Below, piece by piece: positions 43,784 to 51,882 of a stretch of 64,000 nt of DNA (its first letter is position 1; each line of letters opens with the position of its first letter). The stretch is from Acinetobacter sp. TGL-Y2 (GTDB lineage Bacteria; Pseudomonadota; Gammaproteobacteria; Pseudomonadales; Moraxellaceae). The notes under the pieces were generated by a model. The model did no database searches, had not been told where the DNA came from, and worked only from the letters and a program-made list of their open reading frames with translations. Both the position numbers and the translations under genes were made by a program. The DNA lies in the NCBI RefSeq assembly GCF_001612555.1, contig NZ_CP015110.1, forward strand, positions 1,736,001-1,800,000. The letters run 5' to 3'.

Positions 43784-45049
43784 ATGATGTCTGAATACAA
43801 ACTATCGTTAAGTGAATACTTGTCTACTGTGCAAGAAGTTATACGAGTAACCTTTGATGATCCTGTATGGGTTAAAGCAGAGATTAGAAATTTAAATATT
43901 AAAGGTGGCCATTACTATCTTGAGCTGGCAGAAAAAGAAGAAGGCTCGGATAAAGTGATCGCAAGTTGTAAGGCAACGATATGGAAATCCTCTGCTCAAA
44001 AGATGGTTCTTAAATTCGAACGTGAAAGTGGCATTGAGTTATCTCGAGATCTTAATGTACTTATCAAAGTTAAAGCCAAATTTGACCCGCAATATGGATT
44101 CTCAGTTAATGTAGAAGATATTGATTCAAGTTTTACATTGGGTGATATAGCACGGCGTTATCAGCAAACATTAGAAAAATTACGTACTGAAGGACTTGCC
44201 GATAAAAATAAACTTTTATCCACGCCATTTGATATTCAAAATGTCCTGGTCATTGCTCCAGAGAATGCTGCAGGTTTGGGTGATTTTAAAAAAGATGCTG
44301 ATGCATTACATAAAGCCGGTGTTTGCCATTTCGTTTATCACAGTGCAACTTTCCAAGGTAATACAGCTCCAACCAGTATTAGGGATTCCTTAATCACTGC
44401 TCTTAAACAATGGGTCAAAGATTACGAAGTTGCTCCAGATCTAATCGTGCTAATTCGAGGTGGGGGATCTGTAAACGATTTGGCATATTTAAATGACTAT
44501 GATCTAGCTGCCCTACTCTGTAAACGTTCAGTTCCTATTTGGGTGGGCATTGGCCATGAAAAAGACCGGACTATTCTTGATGAAGTTGCACATCGATCTT
44601 TTGACACTCCAAGTAAGGTCATTGGAGGCATACGCAATTTAATTGTAGAGCGTGTCCAAGATGTATCCGAATCACTGCAAACCATTAAACTACTATCGCA
44701 ACATCAAATCACGTCGTACCAAAGCCAGAATGACCAATACATTAAGCTAATTAAGACACATGCCAATAATCACATTAATGAGGCCAATCGCAGCTTAGAA
44801 TTAATTAAAGACACCACACAATATTTAGCTCAACAACGAATTAAGCTCGCCTCTACTCAAGTCGAATCTCTCATGCGTGAAACACTACTTCAGAATCCTA
44901 AAAATGTAATGGCCAAAGGTTTTGGTATCGTGCGCAGTCAAGGTAAAGCCATTCGTTCTATTCAACAAATTTCAGGTGATAGCATTCAAGTAGAATTACA
45001 GGATGGTATTATCAACGCCAATGTGACGCAGGTATCCAGCAATGACTAA
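43784..45049 (+). CDS. xseA: Exonuclease VII large subunit homologue, prophage-borne
   Basis: About 421 residues from ATG 43784 (tandem ATG at 43787; an upstream in-frame ATG at 43694 adds 30 residues unlike the family). An N-terminal OB fold (LSEYLSTVQEVIRVTFDDPV, WVKAEIRNLNIKGGHYYLEL) precedes the catalytic domain: LIRGGGSVNDLAYLNDYDLA, then VGIGHEKDRTILDEVAHRSF and DTPSKV, where E. coli has GHETD and TPS. A long coiled coil and C-terminal segment (NPKNVMAKGFGIV) follow. ExoVII degrades single-stranded DNA to oligonucleotides. It heads a tightly overlapping four-gene operon with xseB, a NUDIX gene and an SRA-HNH gene. It is divergent from housekeeping xseA and probably not the host's main copy. 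Confidence 0.85.
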   Translation: MMSEYKLSLSEYLSTVQEVIRVTFDDPVWVKAEIRNLNIKGGHYYLELAEKEEGSDKVIASCKATIWKSSAQKMVLKFERESGIELSRDLNVLIKVKAKFDPQYGFSVNVEDIDSSFTLGDIARRYQQTLEKLRTEGLADKNKLLSTPFDIQNVLVIAPENAAGLGDFKKDADALHKAGVCHFVYHSATFQGNTAPTSIRDSLITALKQWVKDYEVAPDLIVLIRGGGSVNDLAYLNDYDLAALLCKRSVPIWVGIGHEKDRTILDEVAHRSFDTPSKVIGGIRNLIVERVQDVSESLQTIKLLSQHQITSYQSQNDQYIKLIKTHANNHINEANRSLELIKDTTQYLAQQRIKLASTQVESLMRETLLQNPKNVMAKGFGIVRSQGKAIRSIQQISGDSIQVELQDGIINANVTQVSSND

Positions 45050-45236
45050 GAAAGAGTTAACGTTTAAAGAAGGCTATGAAGTTCTGAAAAAGAATGCTGA
45101 ACTACTTGAGTCTCAAGAAGAACCAGATATTGATAATTTAATGAAGATTGTTGAAGAGTCCATGTCAGCATACAAAGCTTGTAAGAGTCGTGTTGACGCC
45201 GTTCAACAAGCATTGAATGAGACTTTTAAAGAATGA
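45042..45236 (+). CDS. xseB: Exonuclease VII small subunit homologue
   Basis: 64 residues, normal for XseB. The helical hairpin TFKEGYEVLKKNAELLESQE, then IDNLMKIVEESMSAYKACKS and VDAVQQALNETF match the family. Several XseB copies coat the XseA coiled coil. Its start lies 8 bp inside xseA and its stop overlaps the NUDIX start by 4 bp, so the genes are coupled. Presence of both subunits argues that this is a functional second ExoVII. Confidence 0.82.
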   Translation: MTKKELTFKEGYEVLKKNAELLESQEEPDIDNLMKIVEESMSAYKACKSRVDAVQQALNETFKE

Positions 45237-45640
45237 AAAAGAAAGTACTGAAAGTTGTTGCCGCTGTAATTGTTTATGAGGATAAGATTCTATGCGCGCT
45301 TAAAGATACCCATAAATACGGTTATCTATCTAATAAGTACGAGTTTCCTGGTGGGAAAGTCGAATTAAATGAATCAAATGAACAAGCGCTTATTCGTGAA
45401 ATTAAAGAAGAGCTTAACCTAGATATTACTGTCAATAATCACTTAATCACAGTTAATCATTCTTATCCTGACTTTGAGATTGAATTAATTTCATATCTTT
45501 GTACCACTCTTTCGACTGATAATCTTATAATACAAGAACATAAAGAAATTAAATGGCTTAGCTCACATGTGATTTTAAAACTTGATTGGGCTGCAGCTGA
45601 CTTACCAATAGTTCATCACTTATCTGAAAAAGAATTTTAA
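45233..45640 (+). CDS. NUDIX hydrolase (MutT-like)
   Basis: 135 residues. The NUDIX box is complete: GGKVELNESNEQALIREIKE then EL, fitting G-x5-E-x7-R-E-U-x-E-E. The N-terminus VVAAVIVYEDKILCALKDTH resembles MutT/8-oxo-dGTP diphosphatases. It hydrolyses a nucleoside diphosphate linked to another group. In this operon it might act on modified or damaged nucleotides, or on a nucleotide signal; the substrate is not readable. Confidence 0.85.
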   Translation: MKKKVLKVVAAVIVYEDKILCALKDTHKYGYLSNKYEFPGGKVELNESNEQALIREIKEELNLDITVNNHLITVNHSYPDFEIELISYLCTTLSTDNLIIQEHKEIKWLSSHVILKLDWAAADLPIVHHLSEKEF

Positions 45641-45641
45641 A

Positions 45642-46484
45642 ATGTTAAAAAATTATCAAGATTTAACTCCTGGGGACGTTCTTCTAAATCAAGATCTTTG
45701 TGATTATTTTGGATGCTCACCTCAAGGTGGTATGCGGAGATCTAAAAGAACTAATACTTTGATCATCGTTTCAAATCATGTTGAATCAATTTATGAGGAT
45801 AAGTGGATTGGTGACATACTGCATTACACTGGCATGGGACGTCTTGGTGATCAAAAGCTCAATACTCAAAATAAGACATTAGCAGAAAGTAAGACGAACG
45901 GTATTACTGTTCATCTATTCGAAGTATTCAAGGATAAGAATTATATTTATCAGGGACCTGTTGAACTAATCGACGAACCTTACCAACAGCAACAAGAGGA
46001 TGAGCAAAAAAAATCAAGAACTGTATGGGTTTTTCCATTACAGTTAAAATCAAAAAATTCAGCTGTGACTCTGACAGAAATTATTGAAACGAGTAAAAAT
46101 AAACAGCGTAAATTACGTAAAAAGACGTTAGAGCAGTTAGCTGCAGAAGCCCAAGCAACGGCAAAAAATGATGTAGGCTTTCGAAATACTTCTACAAAGT
46201 ATTACATTAGATCTGATTCAATCGTTCAACTTGCAAAAAAACTCGCTAATGGAATTTGTCAACTTTGTGAAGAAGCTGCTCCATTCTTGGACAAAAATGG
46301 TGACCCTTACTTAGAAACACACCATATCGAATGGTTAGCAAACGGCGGCTCTGATAGCCCTGAGAATACTGTGGCCTTATGCCCAAATTGTCATAAGAAA
46401 ATGCACGTTGTGAACGATGAGAAAGATAAGCTGTTTCTTAGAATGAAAAATCTAGAGTTAAAAAAACTTCTCATAACTCAATAA
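45642..46484 (+). CDS. SRA-like / HNH modification-dependent endonuclease
   Basis: 280 residues. The N-terminal 125 carry SPQGGMRRSKRTNTLIIVSN, then ILHYTGMGRLGDQKLNTQNK and TLAESKTNG, the ScoMcrA-type SRA-like fold that reads modified bases. The C-terminal HNH (about residues 205-265) has CQLC, ETHHIEWLANGGSDSPENTV and CPNCHKKMH: His-Asn-His with zinc cysteines. It should cleave DNA carrying base modifications, a type IV restriction activity. It starts 1 nt after the NUDIX stop and is the last gene of the operon. Confidence 0.82.
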   Translation: MLKNYQDLTPGDVLLNQDLCDYFGCSPQGGMRRSKRTNTLIIVSNHVESIYEDKWIGDILHYTGMGRLGDQKLNTQNKTLAESKTNGITVHLFEVFKDKNYIYQGPVELIDEPYQQQQEDEQKKSRTVWVFPLQLKSKNSAVTLTEIIETSKNKQRKLRKKTLEQLAAEAQATAKNDVGFRNTSTKYYIRSDSIVQLAKKLANGICQLCEEAAPFLDKNGDPYLETHHIEWLANGGSDSPENTVALCPNCHKKMHVVNDEKDKLFLRMKNLELKKLLITQ

Positions 46485-46552
46485 ATTTATATACACCAAT
46501 GCATACATATAATTTATTTATAGCTAAAAATATTAAGGTTAAATTAAAAATT

Positions 46553-47203
46553 ATGGATAACATTGATTTGAATTTTTGGTCCACTATAACGTTAGCAATT
46601 TTTGCATTTTTAGTGACAACAATTGGAGTTTATTACACACGTAATTCCTATTTGATTACTTTAAAAAGTTTTGAAAAAGTTAAAAGCAGATCTGAAAAAG
46701 CTAAACATTATTATCAGGAATACATTAATAAACCTCCATCTATAACCCCTTCACCCTTTTTAAAAAAAATTGATAGTGATGACCTAAATGAAAATGTAAA
46801 CCTCCCCACAGAATTCACAGATTTCCTGATTAAAAATCATCCTAATCAGTATTTTCATTACGTTTCAAGACTCACAAAATCACATAAATATTTTGAAATT
46901 ATTACCGTATCAGGTGTAACAACTTTAAAATCCAACATTAATTACATAGGGCTCAGACAATTAGGTTATTTTTTACTTTATGTTCTATTTGCAATGTTTG
47001 CGACCTTTTTAGTCCTATATTTTCCTCAAATTATAAATTCGTTTTCAATAGATAATTTTTGGGGAATTTTATATCTTTTAATAATTGCTATTATCCTTTT
47101 TTTAGCACTGATGTTTATGTGTCTTTTCAAAACCACCGATTTGTCAGAAACTCGTTTCTTAATTAACGAGCTAGAAAAACATAGTACAAATAATTCAGAC
47201 TAA
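46553..47203 (+). CDS. Membrane protein with three predicted spans
   Basis: 216 residues from ATG 46553, chosen because AAGG lies upstream; ATG 46499 would add 18 residues. One N-terminal span (TITLAIFAFLVTTIGVYYTR), about 100 cytosolic residues (EFTDFLIKNHPNQYFHYVSR), then two spans near the C-terminus. No family recognised. It follows the SRA-HNH gene by about 70 bp and may belong to the same operon or be separate cargo. Confidence 0.6.
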   Translation: MDNIDLNFWSTITLAIFAFLVTTIGVYYTRNSYLITLKSFEKVKSRSEKAKHYYQEYINKPPSITPSPFLKKIDSDDLNENVNLPTEFTDFLIKNHPNQYFHYVSRLTKSHKYFEIITVSGVTTLKSNINYIGLRQLGYFLLYVLFAMFATFLVLYFPQIINSFSIDNFWGILYLLIIAIILFLALMFMCLFKTTDLSETRFLINELEKHSTNNSD

Positions 47204-47292
47204 ACTATTTAACAAAAGCACATTTGAAGGCAGAGACTATTTCCGATAAGATTTGACTTATCAATCGGTTTAATCAAATTGAGTTTATTTGA

Positions 47293-48120
47293 ATGCAAGC
47301 AACAATAACAATAGGTGATAAAACCACTCATGGTGGTGTGGTAACTGAAGTTGATAATACTTTTATTGTTCAGGGAAAAGCTGCTCACCTACAAGGGATG
47401 AAACACTTCTGCCCTAAATGCAAAACAATGGTTTCAGCTATAGCGAGTAATAGTCTAGTTACCATAAATGGTAAAGCAATGATTGTCGCTGGTGATAAAA
47501 CTACTTGTGGAGCAACTTTTGTTCCTGGTCAAAGTTTAGTAGGCAAAGCTCAGGGTGCAGGATCAAGTTCTGGTAGTAGTAATATCTTTTCTAGCTCAAG
47601 TTCGTCAAGTAGCATCGAAGACCAACTTAATAGTAGCTATATCGGTCAACAGGCTAAAACAAAAGTATATTATGTTGATAGAAATGAAACCGATGTCTTC
47701 ATCAGTCACAAGGCTATAATCATGCCATTTGACGAAGGAGTTCAAGGGCTTTCTGGTGCAGTTAGTTACTTTCTAAACTATGTTTTAACCGGTAGAGATC
47801 TTTTCATAAGTGTGATGATGGATCCCAAACCAATTATTCATAGCGCTAAAATTCATCCCTACGGTAAAGTAACAATTAAGAGAAAAGGCGAAGATTTCGG
47901 TACAACTCGGCTTCAAGTGGGTTCAGGTGTCTGGAACACTGAAAAAGGGAAGATACCATTAGGTAGCTGCACTATAGAACTACCAGAACCTAATATTCAA
48001 TTGGTCGAGGTTGAACTTGAGTTAGGGTATACCGCTCGTCCTAATGACAGTGTTGGATTTGTTACCCCTATTCCTCCATACAAGAAACACAAATTCACGT
48101 TAACTTCTTTTGCTAGATAA
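47293..48120 (+). CDS. PAAR-domain protein with C-terminal extension (T6SS-type)
   Basis: 275 residues. Residues 1-95 form a PAAR domain: ITIGDKTTHGGVVTEVDNTF, CPKCKTMVSAI and GDKTTCGATFVPGQ. A Ser-rich linker (about residues 97-115) leads to a ~150-residue C-terminal region (VYYVDRNETDVFISHKAIIM, PFDEGVQGLSGAVSYFLNYV) that I do not recognise. PAAR proteins cap the type VI secretion spike and deliver fused effectors. In a siphophage prophage it is more likely cargo for the host T6SS than a virion part. A lipoprotein gene follows directly. Confidence 0.75.
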   Translation: MQATITIGDKTTHGGVVTEVDNTFIVQGKAAHLQGMKHFCPKCKTMVSAIASNSLVTINGKAMIVAGDKTTCGATFVPGQSLVGKAQGAGSSSGSSNIFSSSSSSSSIEDQLNSSYIGQQAKTKVYYVDRNETDVFISHKAIIMPFDEGVQGLSGAVSYFLNYVLTGRDLFISVMMDPKPIIHSAKIHPYGKVTIKRKGEDFGTTRLQVGSGVWNTEKGKIPLGSCTIELPEPNIQLVEVELELGYTARPNDSVGFVTPIPPYKKHKFTLTSFAR

Positions 48121-48127
48121 GCTACTT

Positions 48128-48811
48128 ATGAAAAAATTTCTTCTTCCATTATTCATATCTTTTACAACACTAGGCTTAGCGACTGCTTGTAATAGTTCTT
48201 CCAACAACCCTGTAGAAAACTCTACTAACCCCAAAATAAGTTCAGAACTAAGCAGTGAAAGTAAACAAATTATTGATGAATACAATTCAATAATTTTAGA
48301 GTTTCAAAATGGTGATGATGAGACAAAAACGACTAAAAAGCTCAAATCTTTGATCCCTAAGCTTAAGCAAATTAATAGCGATAAAGAACGTAATCGTCTT
48401 TTGATAAGCTCATATTTGCGTATAGGAGAAATTGATCAAGCCTATAAGCTAACAGAAGAAATTTTAGCTAAAGAAAATAAACCTAACATGAAGAATTTCC
48501 AGTGTATGTTAATGGAATCGCTTAAAAAGCCAACTTCATTGATTAAGGGTTGTTATTCAGAAGCTGCTTCACTGTATAAAAATGAGTTAAATAAATTAGA
48601 CCCTTCAGCAGCTACACACATTCAAATATTATGGGGATTTAATGTAAATATGTATCACGCAGGCAATGCAGAATACATAGAGAATCTTAAAAAAATTGTG
48701 GATGATCAAAAAAATGAAAATGATAAACTTATGTATGAGACCTTATTTGAATTAGAGACAAATACCAATGAGCGTCAAGACTTATTAAATACTATTGCAT
48801 CACGCATATAG
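48128..48811 (+). CDS. Lipoprotein, candidate immunity protein for the PAAR protein
   Basis: 227 residues from ATG 48128, which starts right after the PAAR stop at 48120. The signal peptide ends in a lipobox LATAC, so it is lipid-anchored in the envelope. The rest is helical and TPR-like (NRLLISSYLRIGEIDQAYKL, TEEILAKENKPNMKNFQCML). Envelope lipoproteins encoded behind T6SS effectors often act as immunity factors; this role is inferred from position. Confidence 0.65.
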   Translation: MKKFLLPLFISFTTLGLATACNSSSNNPVENSTNPKISSELSSESKQIIDEYNSIILEFQNGDDETKTTKKLKSLIPKLKQINSDKERNRLLISSYLRIGEIDQAYKLTEEILAKENKPNMKNFQCMLMESLKKPTSLIKGCYSEAASLYKNELNKLDPSAATHIQILWGFNVNMYHAGNAEYIENLKKIVDDQKNENDKLMYETLFELETNTNERQDLLNTIASRI

Positions 48812-48828
48812 CTTTCTTATCGCCTATT

Positions 48829-48852
48829 GCAACTCATGAGGTGCTTTTTTTT
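48829..48852 (+). terminator. Terminator of the plus-strand cargo island
   Basis: GCA-A-CTC-AT-GAG-G-TGC followed by eight T residues, 18 bp after the lipoprotein stop. It ends the plus-strand cargo transcript just before the convergent late regulator gene. Confidence 0.65.
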
Positions 48853-49357
48853 AATATTCAATAAACCCATACTTACTATGCAAAGCAGCCAATCCACATT
48901 TAACATCCATTCGTGAATCCGTCTGAGTGCGGTTTTCACGAACCATCTCGGACCATGAATTCCCATAAAAATAGCGATCGATAATTGCATTCATCCAATC
49001 ATCCAATATTTCAGACTGCCCCTTCATGTCTAAAATTAAACGCTGTACGGCGCGAGCTTCATTGTCATCGATTTCACAAAGAGTCCTGGTCTTTCGTGGT
49101 TTAGGAGGTTGATAGTCTCCTGTCAGATAGTCAGTAATGACCTGCAGCTGTTGAGCACGGCTTAGATCTTTCTGCTTCTTGGTTTTAATAGCATTATCCA
49201 TCGCTACAGCGATTGGATTCACCGTGCGACCGCTTGAACCAGTATTGATATATAACCATGCCCCAAACTGAGTTAACCATCCCTCTAAATCAAAACGTGA
49301 CCAATTTATTGATTGTAAGATGTGTTGTTTCTTTGCCACCGCTATACCCATGTTCAT
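48851..49357 (-). CDS. Antitermination protein Q-like
   Basis: 168 residues. It has SRFDLEGWLTQFGAWLYIN and MNAIIDRYFYGNSWSEMVRE, a pattern of DUF1133/Q-type antiterminators. It is the last gene of the early rightward (minus) operon, as Q is in lambdoid phages. It would let RNA polymerase read through into lysis and structural genes. It overlaps the upstream nuclease gene by 4 bp. Confidence 0.7.
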   Translation of the reverse strand: MNMGIAVAKKQHILQSINWSRFDLEGWLTQFGAWLYINTGSSGRTVNPIAVAMDNAIKTKKQKDLSRAQQLQVITDYLTGDYQPPKPRKTRTLCEIDDNEARAVQRLILDMKGQSEILDDWMNAIIDRYFYGNSWSEMVRENRTQTDSRMDVKCGLAALHSKYGFIEY

Positions 49358-49758
49358 TCCCCCACCATCTTCTCAATTTGCCGTATCGCTAAACCTGACT
49401 TCACTTGCTCTGTACTAAACCGTATGACCTGATAACCCAACATCGTTGCAGCATTATATTTTTCCATATCCCCTAAATATCCTTTGCCTCTGGTATGCCT
49501 CCCTCCACTCCAGATCCCACCTTCAACCTCAACCAAAATCATTTTTCCAACTAGGTGGAAATCAGCCCGCCATTTTCTGTTTTGATGAAACTTAAATTCT
49601 CTCTCAAATTCGATCCTGAGCGCTTTAAGCTGAATTCCTAACAACGACTCACCTTCACTCTCAATTTGCTTACCACGGCGCGGAGATTTTGATTTACGCG
49701 CATTCTTACTCTTGGTTCCGTACAAACTTTTGTATTCAGAAAGGGAAATACTCGTCAT
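49354..49758 (-). CDS. VSR/DUF559-like PD-(D/E)xK nuclease
   Basis: 134 residues. WRADFHLVGKMILVEVEGGI, then WSGGRHTRGKGYLGDMEKYN and GYQVIRF give a restriction-endonuclease-like core (D...E-x-E) with the G-x-H-x-x-G loop. Phages of this kind often keep such a gene where lambdoids have a Holliday junction resolvase (rusA/nin region), so recombination-intermediate processing is likely. A paralogue lies at 41699-42139. Confidence 0.72.
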   Translation of the reverse strand: MTSISLSEYKSLYGTKSKNARKSKSPRRGKQIESEGESLLGIQLKALRIEFEREFKFHQNRKWRADFHLVGKMILVEVEGGIWSGGRHTRGKGYLGDMEKYNAATMLGYQVIRFSTEQVKSGLAIRQIEKMVGE

Positions 49759-50015
49759 TCAGATTTTCCAAGTGCGATGTCAGCAAATAATTTTCTTGCA
49801 GATGCACTCAGTAAAAAACCCTGTGGTACACAACCATCTTTTTCAACAAGTCCCCAATTTGCCAACCCATTCAAATAGCGCTGTAGGCTTCGAATGGAAA
49901 TGCCCATGTTCGGTTGAATTTCATCGTAAATTTGTTTTACAGAGATTCGGCCATTGGTCGTAGACATGATTCTCAAGATCATCAGGTTTGTGATGGTGCG
50001 ATCAGCTTCGGTCAT
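49755..50015 (-). CDS. Winged-helix DNA-binding protein
   Basis: 86 residues from the ATG at 50015, which overlaps the replication gene's stop by 4 bp; the upstream in-frame ATG at 50072 is unlikely. It reads MTEADRTITNLMILRIMSTT, then NGRISVKQIYDEIQPNMGIS, RSLQRYLNGLANWGLVEK: a typical winged HTH. It lies between the replication and nuclease genes and could be a transcription regulator or replication partner. Confidence 0.6.
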   Translation of the reverse strand: MTEADRTITNLMILRIMSTTNGRISVKQIYDEIQPNMGISIRSLQRYLNGLANWGLVEKDGCVPQGFLLSASARKLFADIALGKSE

Positions 50016-50968
50016 GCTGCATTCCCCTGCAGAGATCCACTGAATCCAACTTGCTTGAGATACGATTCCCATTTTTTTGCTTGCGCTGGGTTTTCAAGTT
50101 TCACGGCGATACGTGCTGCAAGTTTGTCGTATGACTCCCCTGGTTCACTGAACTTCCCTGCGAACTCAGGATGGTGAGCAAGTTTTTGAGCGAAGATCTG
50201 AATTTGTTTTTCAGTGAGTCCTGTTGAATTTGTTTTCGGTGAACTCGAATTTCCAAAAGCGCCTGAACTTGGTTTTTCAGAATATTTGGTTTTGTAGGCG
50301 TTGATCAGCCAATCAGCGAAGTGGTAGATCATCAAACCATCGCTCATGGATTTTTCAGCGTTGTAAATTTCAAATGCTCGTTTTTCTCGTTCAGCCCATT
50401 TTGAATTCATGATGGATTCAAATTCGATTTCGTCATCGGCCAAGTAAATTTCTTCACGAAGTTTTTTAAAGCAAAACCACGTTTTTTTATTTTTAGATTC
50501 TAATGATAGATTCTTTGAAAGATTCCGTGTCCCAACGTTGGGACCCTTTAACGGAATTATTGGGACTCTTTCATGGAATTGTTGGAACTGTTCCGTTGTT
50601 GGAACTGTTCCACTGTTGGGACTGTTTAAATCATCATTTTCAGCATCAAAGAGTACCGTTGTTGGGACTGTTTCACGGCCATTTACGCCCACCAATTGAT
50701 AGACTTTTACCTGTTTGGTTCTGCCTTTGCGCTCACCGGTATCTGCAATTAATCCATCTTCAATAAGCTCATCGATGATTTTAAGAACAGTCTTACGGTC
50801 CATTTCTGTATCTTCTACCAACCTGCTCATGCTTGGATATGCACAGTGATCTTCGCCAGCACGATCAGCAAGTGAGAGCAATACTAATTTTTTAAGCGGT
50901 TTCAAAGCACCGCCTTTTTTGGCGGGCATTTCAATTTTCCATGCCCATACACTTGCATCTAAGCTCAT
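50012..50968 (-). CDS. Replication initiation protein (lambda O-like)
   Basis: 318 residues. The N-terminal HTH (about residues 20-80: LKKLVLLSLADRAGEDHCAY, PSMSRLVEDTEMDRKTVLKI) is that of phage O/DnaD-type initiators. A middle low-complexity stretch (about residues 100-145, VPTTVLF, TVPTTEQFQQF, VPIIPLKGPNVGT) is encoded by six iterons, so origin and initiator share DNA as in lambda O. The C-terminal part may recruit host helicase factors. No P-like loader was recognised. Confidence 0.75.
   Translation of the reverse strand: MSLDASVWAWKIEMPAKKGGALKPLKKLVLLSLADRAGEDHCAYPSMSRLVEDTEMDRKTVLKIIDELIEDGLIADTGERKGRTKQVKVYQLVGVNGRETVPTTVLFDAENDDLNSPNSGTVPTTEQFQQFHERVPIIPLKGPNVGTRNLSKNLSLESKNKKTWFCFKKLREEIYLADDEIEFESIMNSKWAEREKRAFEIYNAEKSMSDGLMIYHFADWLINAYKTKYSEKPSSGAFGNSSSPKTNSTGLTEKQIQIFAQKLAHHPEFAGKFSEPGESYDKLAARIAVKLENPAQAKKWESYLKQVGFSGSLQGNAA
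50537..50671. other. Iterons: candidate phage replication origin
   Basis: Six copies of a [GA]TTGG[GA]ACT[GC]TT-type repeat start at 50537 (diverged, GACCCTT), 50559, 50581, 50598, 50615 and 50661, all the same way round, spaced 22, 22, 17, 17 and 46 bp. They lie inside the replication gene, matching the lambda ori/O arrangement. Confidence 0.7.
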
Positions 50969-51303
50969 AACTGAACTCCCAACTTAATCAACCCTCTGAC
51001 TTCGAGCTGACGTATGATTCTTGGAGCTATAAACTCACCTTTAATTTTGTAACGTGTACGAGCCTTCTCAGATACCTGAATGAGCTTTTCACCTTCCTGC
51101 AGAAGCTTTCGCACGGCGATTGCTTTCTCGCCCATTTGTGTAGATTGCTCGATCATGTAAAAACGTTCCTGAGCCTCTATAGCGGCATTCATTTTTGATA
51201 AAGGCATTGCTACTAGCTCCAAAGCGGTATAAATCCGAACGGGTTCAAGTAAGTCAATTTGTCTTTCTTGAGCGACAAAAGTGGTTTTAGGCTTTTTGCT
51301 CAT
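50965..51303 (-). CDS. Early phage protein, unknown
   Basis: 112 residues, starting MSKKPKTTFVAQERQIDLLE. Helical middle and ARTRYKIKGEFIAPRIIRQL at the C-terminus suggest a winged helix. It overlaps both neighbours by 4 bp in the replication operon. Confidence 0.6.
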   Translation of the reverse strand: MSKKPKTTFVAQERQIDLLEPVRIYTALELVAMPLSKMNAAIEAQERFYMIEQSTQMGEKAIAVRKLLQEGEKLIQVSEKARTRYKIKGEFIAPRIIRQLEVRGLIKLGVQL

Positions 51304-51596
51304 TTATCACCATCCTTTGGCTTCACATATCCACCAAATGCCATTACTTGATCTGCTTTAATTAAACTCGAGATAACTTGATGCGCTAACCAAATCGTTA
51401 TGCGAAAGCGGTATGCCATCTTTTGCGCCAGTTCTTCCTTGGTCACTGCAGCATTGTTTTCGTTATAGCCACGGCGTTTAAGATTGCCTCGCTTAACCAC
51501 ATAAACTTCATCCAACAACTGCAGCGTCGGTTCATAAAATGACTGCACACTCTGTTGTTGCCTAAATTCAGGTTGTTTTTGAAATTGTGTATTCAT
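51300..51596 (-). CDS. Early phage protein, unknown
   Basis: 98 residues with a Gln-rich N-terminus. VTKEELAQKMAYRFRITIWL then AHQVISSLIKADQVMAF looks like a DNA-binding helical domain. Overlaps both neighbours by 4 bp. Function unknown. Confidence 0.58.
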   Translation of the reverse strand: MNTQFQKQPEFRQQQSVQSFYEPTLQLLDEVYVVKRGNLKRRGYNENNAAVTKEELAQKMAYRFRITIWLAHQVISSLIKADQVMAFGGYVKPKDGDK

Positions 51597-51850
51597 GACA
51601 CCTCCGCTATGGATCGCTCTGTTGCGGACAAACGACGCTTCGCCATAAGTTCTGCAGGTGATGCCAGTTGAATATCGGTGCGATGTACGAGCTGATCACC
51701 TTCCAACCAATAATATTCTGCAGGTTGAAATGCCTCGACCATCTTGAGGTCATCAATTTTGATATGGTTCATGTACACCACGACATCACCAGTCAGGAAA
51801 TCTGTGTCTGGATTGTTTTGGACGACTTGTTGTGCTAAATTTGATTTCAT
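51593..51850 (-). CDS. Early phage protein, unknown
   Basis: 85 residues from the ATG at 51850, which has AAGG 8 nt upstream; the longer frame to 51925 overlaps the CII-like gene and lacks an RBS. It reads MKSNLAQQVVQNNPDTDFLT, then YMNHIKIDDLKMVEAFQPAE. Not recognised. First of the tightly coupled replication genes. Confidence 0.55.
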   Translation of the reverse strand: MKSNLAQQVVQNNPDTDFLTGDVVVYMNHIKIDDLKMVEAFQPAEYYWLEGDQLVHRTDIQLASPAELMAKRRLSATERSIAEVS

Positions 51851-51882
51851 ATTCAATACCTTCGAATGTTTTGAATTACTGA

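Noticed and set aside
50530..50680. Iteron block considered as a CRISPR array
   Set aside because: Units are about 12 bp, spacing is irregular and short, and the block lies inside an open reading frame; no cas genes.
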